Origin: Clostridia bacterium
Lineage (GTDB): Bacteria > Bacillota > Clostridia > UMGS1883
DNA: 5,101 bases
NCBI GenBank assembly: GCA_017468215.1
Contig: JAFUJG010000062.1
Coordinates: 1 to 5,101, forward strand
Reading direction: 5' to 3'
The number at the start of each line of letters is the position of its first letter. Position 1 is the stretch's first letter. The notes beneath the pieces are model-generated. The model did not search any database. It had not been told where the DNA came from and saw only the letters and a list, made by a program, of their open reading frames with translations. The position numbers and the translations under genes are program-made. Of the stretch, positions 5,039 to 5,101 are shown piece by piece.

Positions 5039-5101
5039 ATGCCAAGAAAATATGAAAAAGTACAAGATTTGTTAGCCATTGTAAAACAATTGATTAGTGA
5101 A
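5039..5101 (+). CDS. Start of a transposase OrfA-type protein, 3' end outside the window
   Basis: Only the first 21 codons are present, reading MPRKYEKVQDLLAIVKQLI then SE, and the frame is still open at the edge. The short basic head followed by an amphipathic helix resembles the start of helix-turn-helix OrfA-like proteins of Clostridia insertion sequences. That is recognition by general resemblance, because too little is present for a domain call. Its position 76 bp inside the proposed IS end, after a hairpin that masks its ribosome binding site, supports a transposase gene. The alternative is an unrelated HTH-type gene. Confidence 0.5.
   Translation, partial: MPRKYEKVQDLLAIVKQLISE

Larger units (their letters stand above)
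4963..5101 (+). mobile_element. Left end of an insertion sequence, probably IS3-like, cut by the window edge
   Basis: TGAACAGGTCC (from 4963) followed shortly by ACGGACAAT (4981-4989) resembles terminal inverted repeats of IS3-family, IS150-type elements, which commonly begin TGA and carry a CC...GGACA pattern. It is followed by a hairpin and the start of a small basic reading frame of transposase type. The element lies 19 bp after the phosphatase stop. The right end and target duplication lie outside, so the exact boundary is a proposal. Confidence 0.5.

Noticed and set aside
1..5101. tRNA, rRNA, CRISPR array, riboswitch
   Set aside because: No regularly spaced repeats, cloverleaf or known riboswitch core were seen on either strand. 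No gene-free stretch exceeds about 170 bp.

Overview
The window looks like chromosomal DNA from a low-to-moderate GC Firmicute, most likely a Clostridia-type gut or rumen anaerobe. The clues are strong AGGAG-type ribosome binding sites, a consensus sigma-A promoter (TTGACA, 17 bp, TATAAT), and protein families that are common in that group. The species cannot be named from the sequence.

Left part (1-1326, minus strand): a TetR-family regulator (717-1283) lies upstream of, and in the same direction as, a DegV/FakB-type fatty-acid-binding protein (638 running off the left edge). Two nearly identical 17-bp palindromes, built on CAGCACA...TGTGCTG, sit just upstream of the ribosome binding sites of both genes. 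They are the obvious candidate operators of the TetR protein, suggesting a small autoregulated tetR-degV circuit.

Divergent control region (1284-1447): two promoters face away from each other. Their consensus -35 boxes are only 7 bp apart, so RNA polymerase probably cannot occupy both at once. The rightward transcript starts in a perfect AT-rich inverted repeat (1387-1406). Its first start codon (1448) lies in a predicted stem whose loop carries the Shine-Dalgarno sequence.

Middle part (1448-4943, plus strand): a tight five-gene operon with gaps of 4, 4, -8 and 7 bp. It encodes a GH43-like glycosidase, an alpha/beta-hydrolase esterase of the acetyl-xylan-esterase kind, the two subunits of an AzlCD branched-chain amino-acid exporter, and a histidine phosphatase. 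The first two would fit cytoplasmic trimming of imported, acetylated hemicellulose oligosaccharides. The link to amino-acid export and to the phosphatase is not explained by known pathways.

Right edge (about 4963-5101): apparent left end of an insertion sequence, probably IS3-like, placed 19 bp after the last operon stop codon. It has a terminal-repeat-like TGAACAGGTCC motif, a perfect 12-bp hairpin that buries the ribosome binding site, and the first 21 codons of a transposase-type reading frame. No clear undescribed defence or mobile system is visible. The most interesting material is regulatory: the shared operators, the interlocked promoters and the two hairpins that could control translation.
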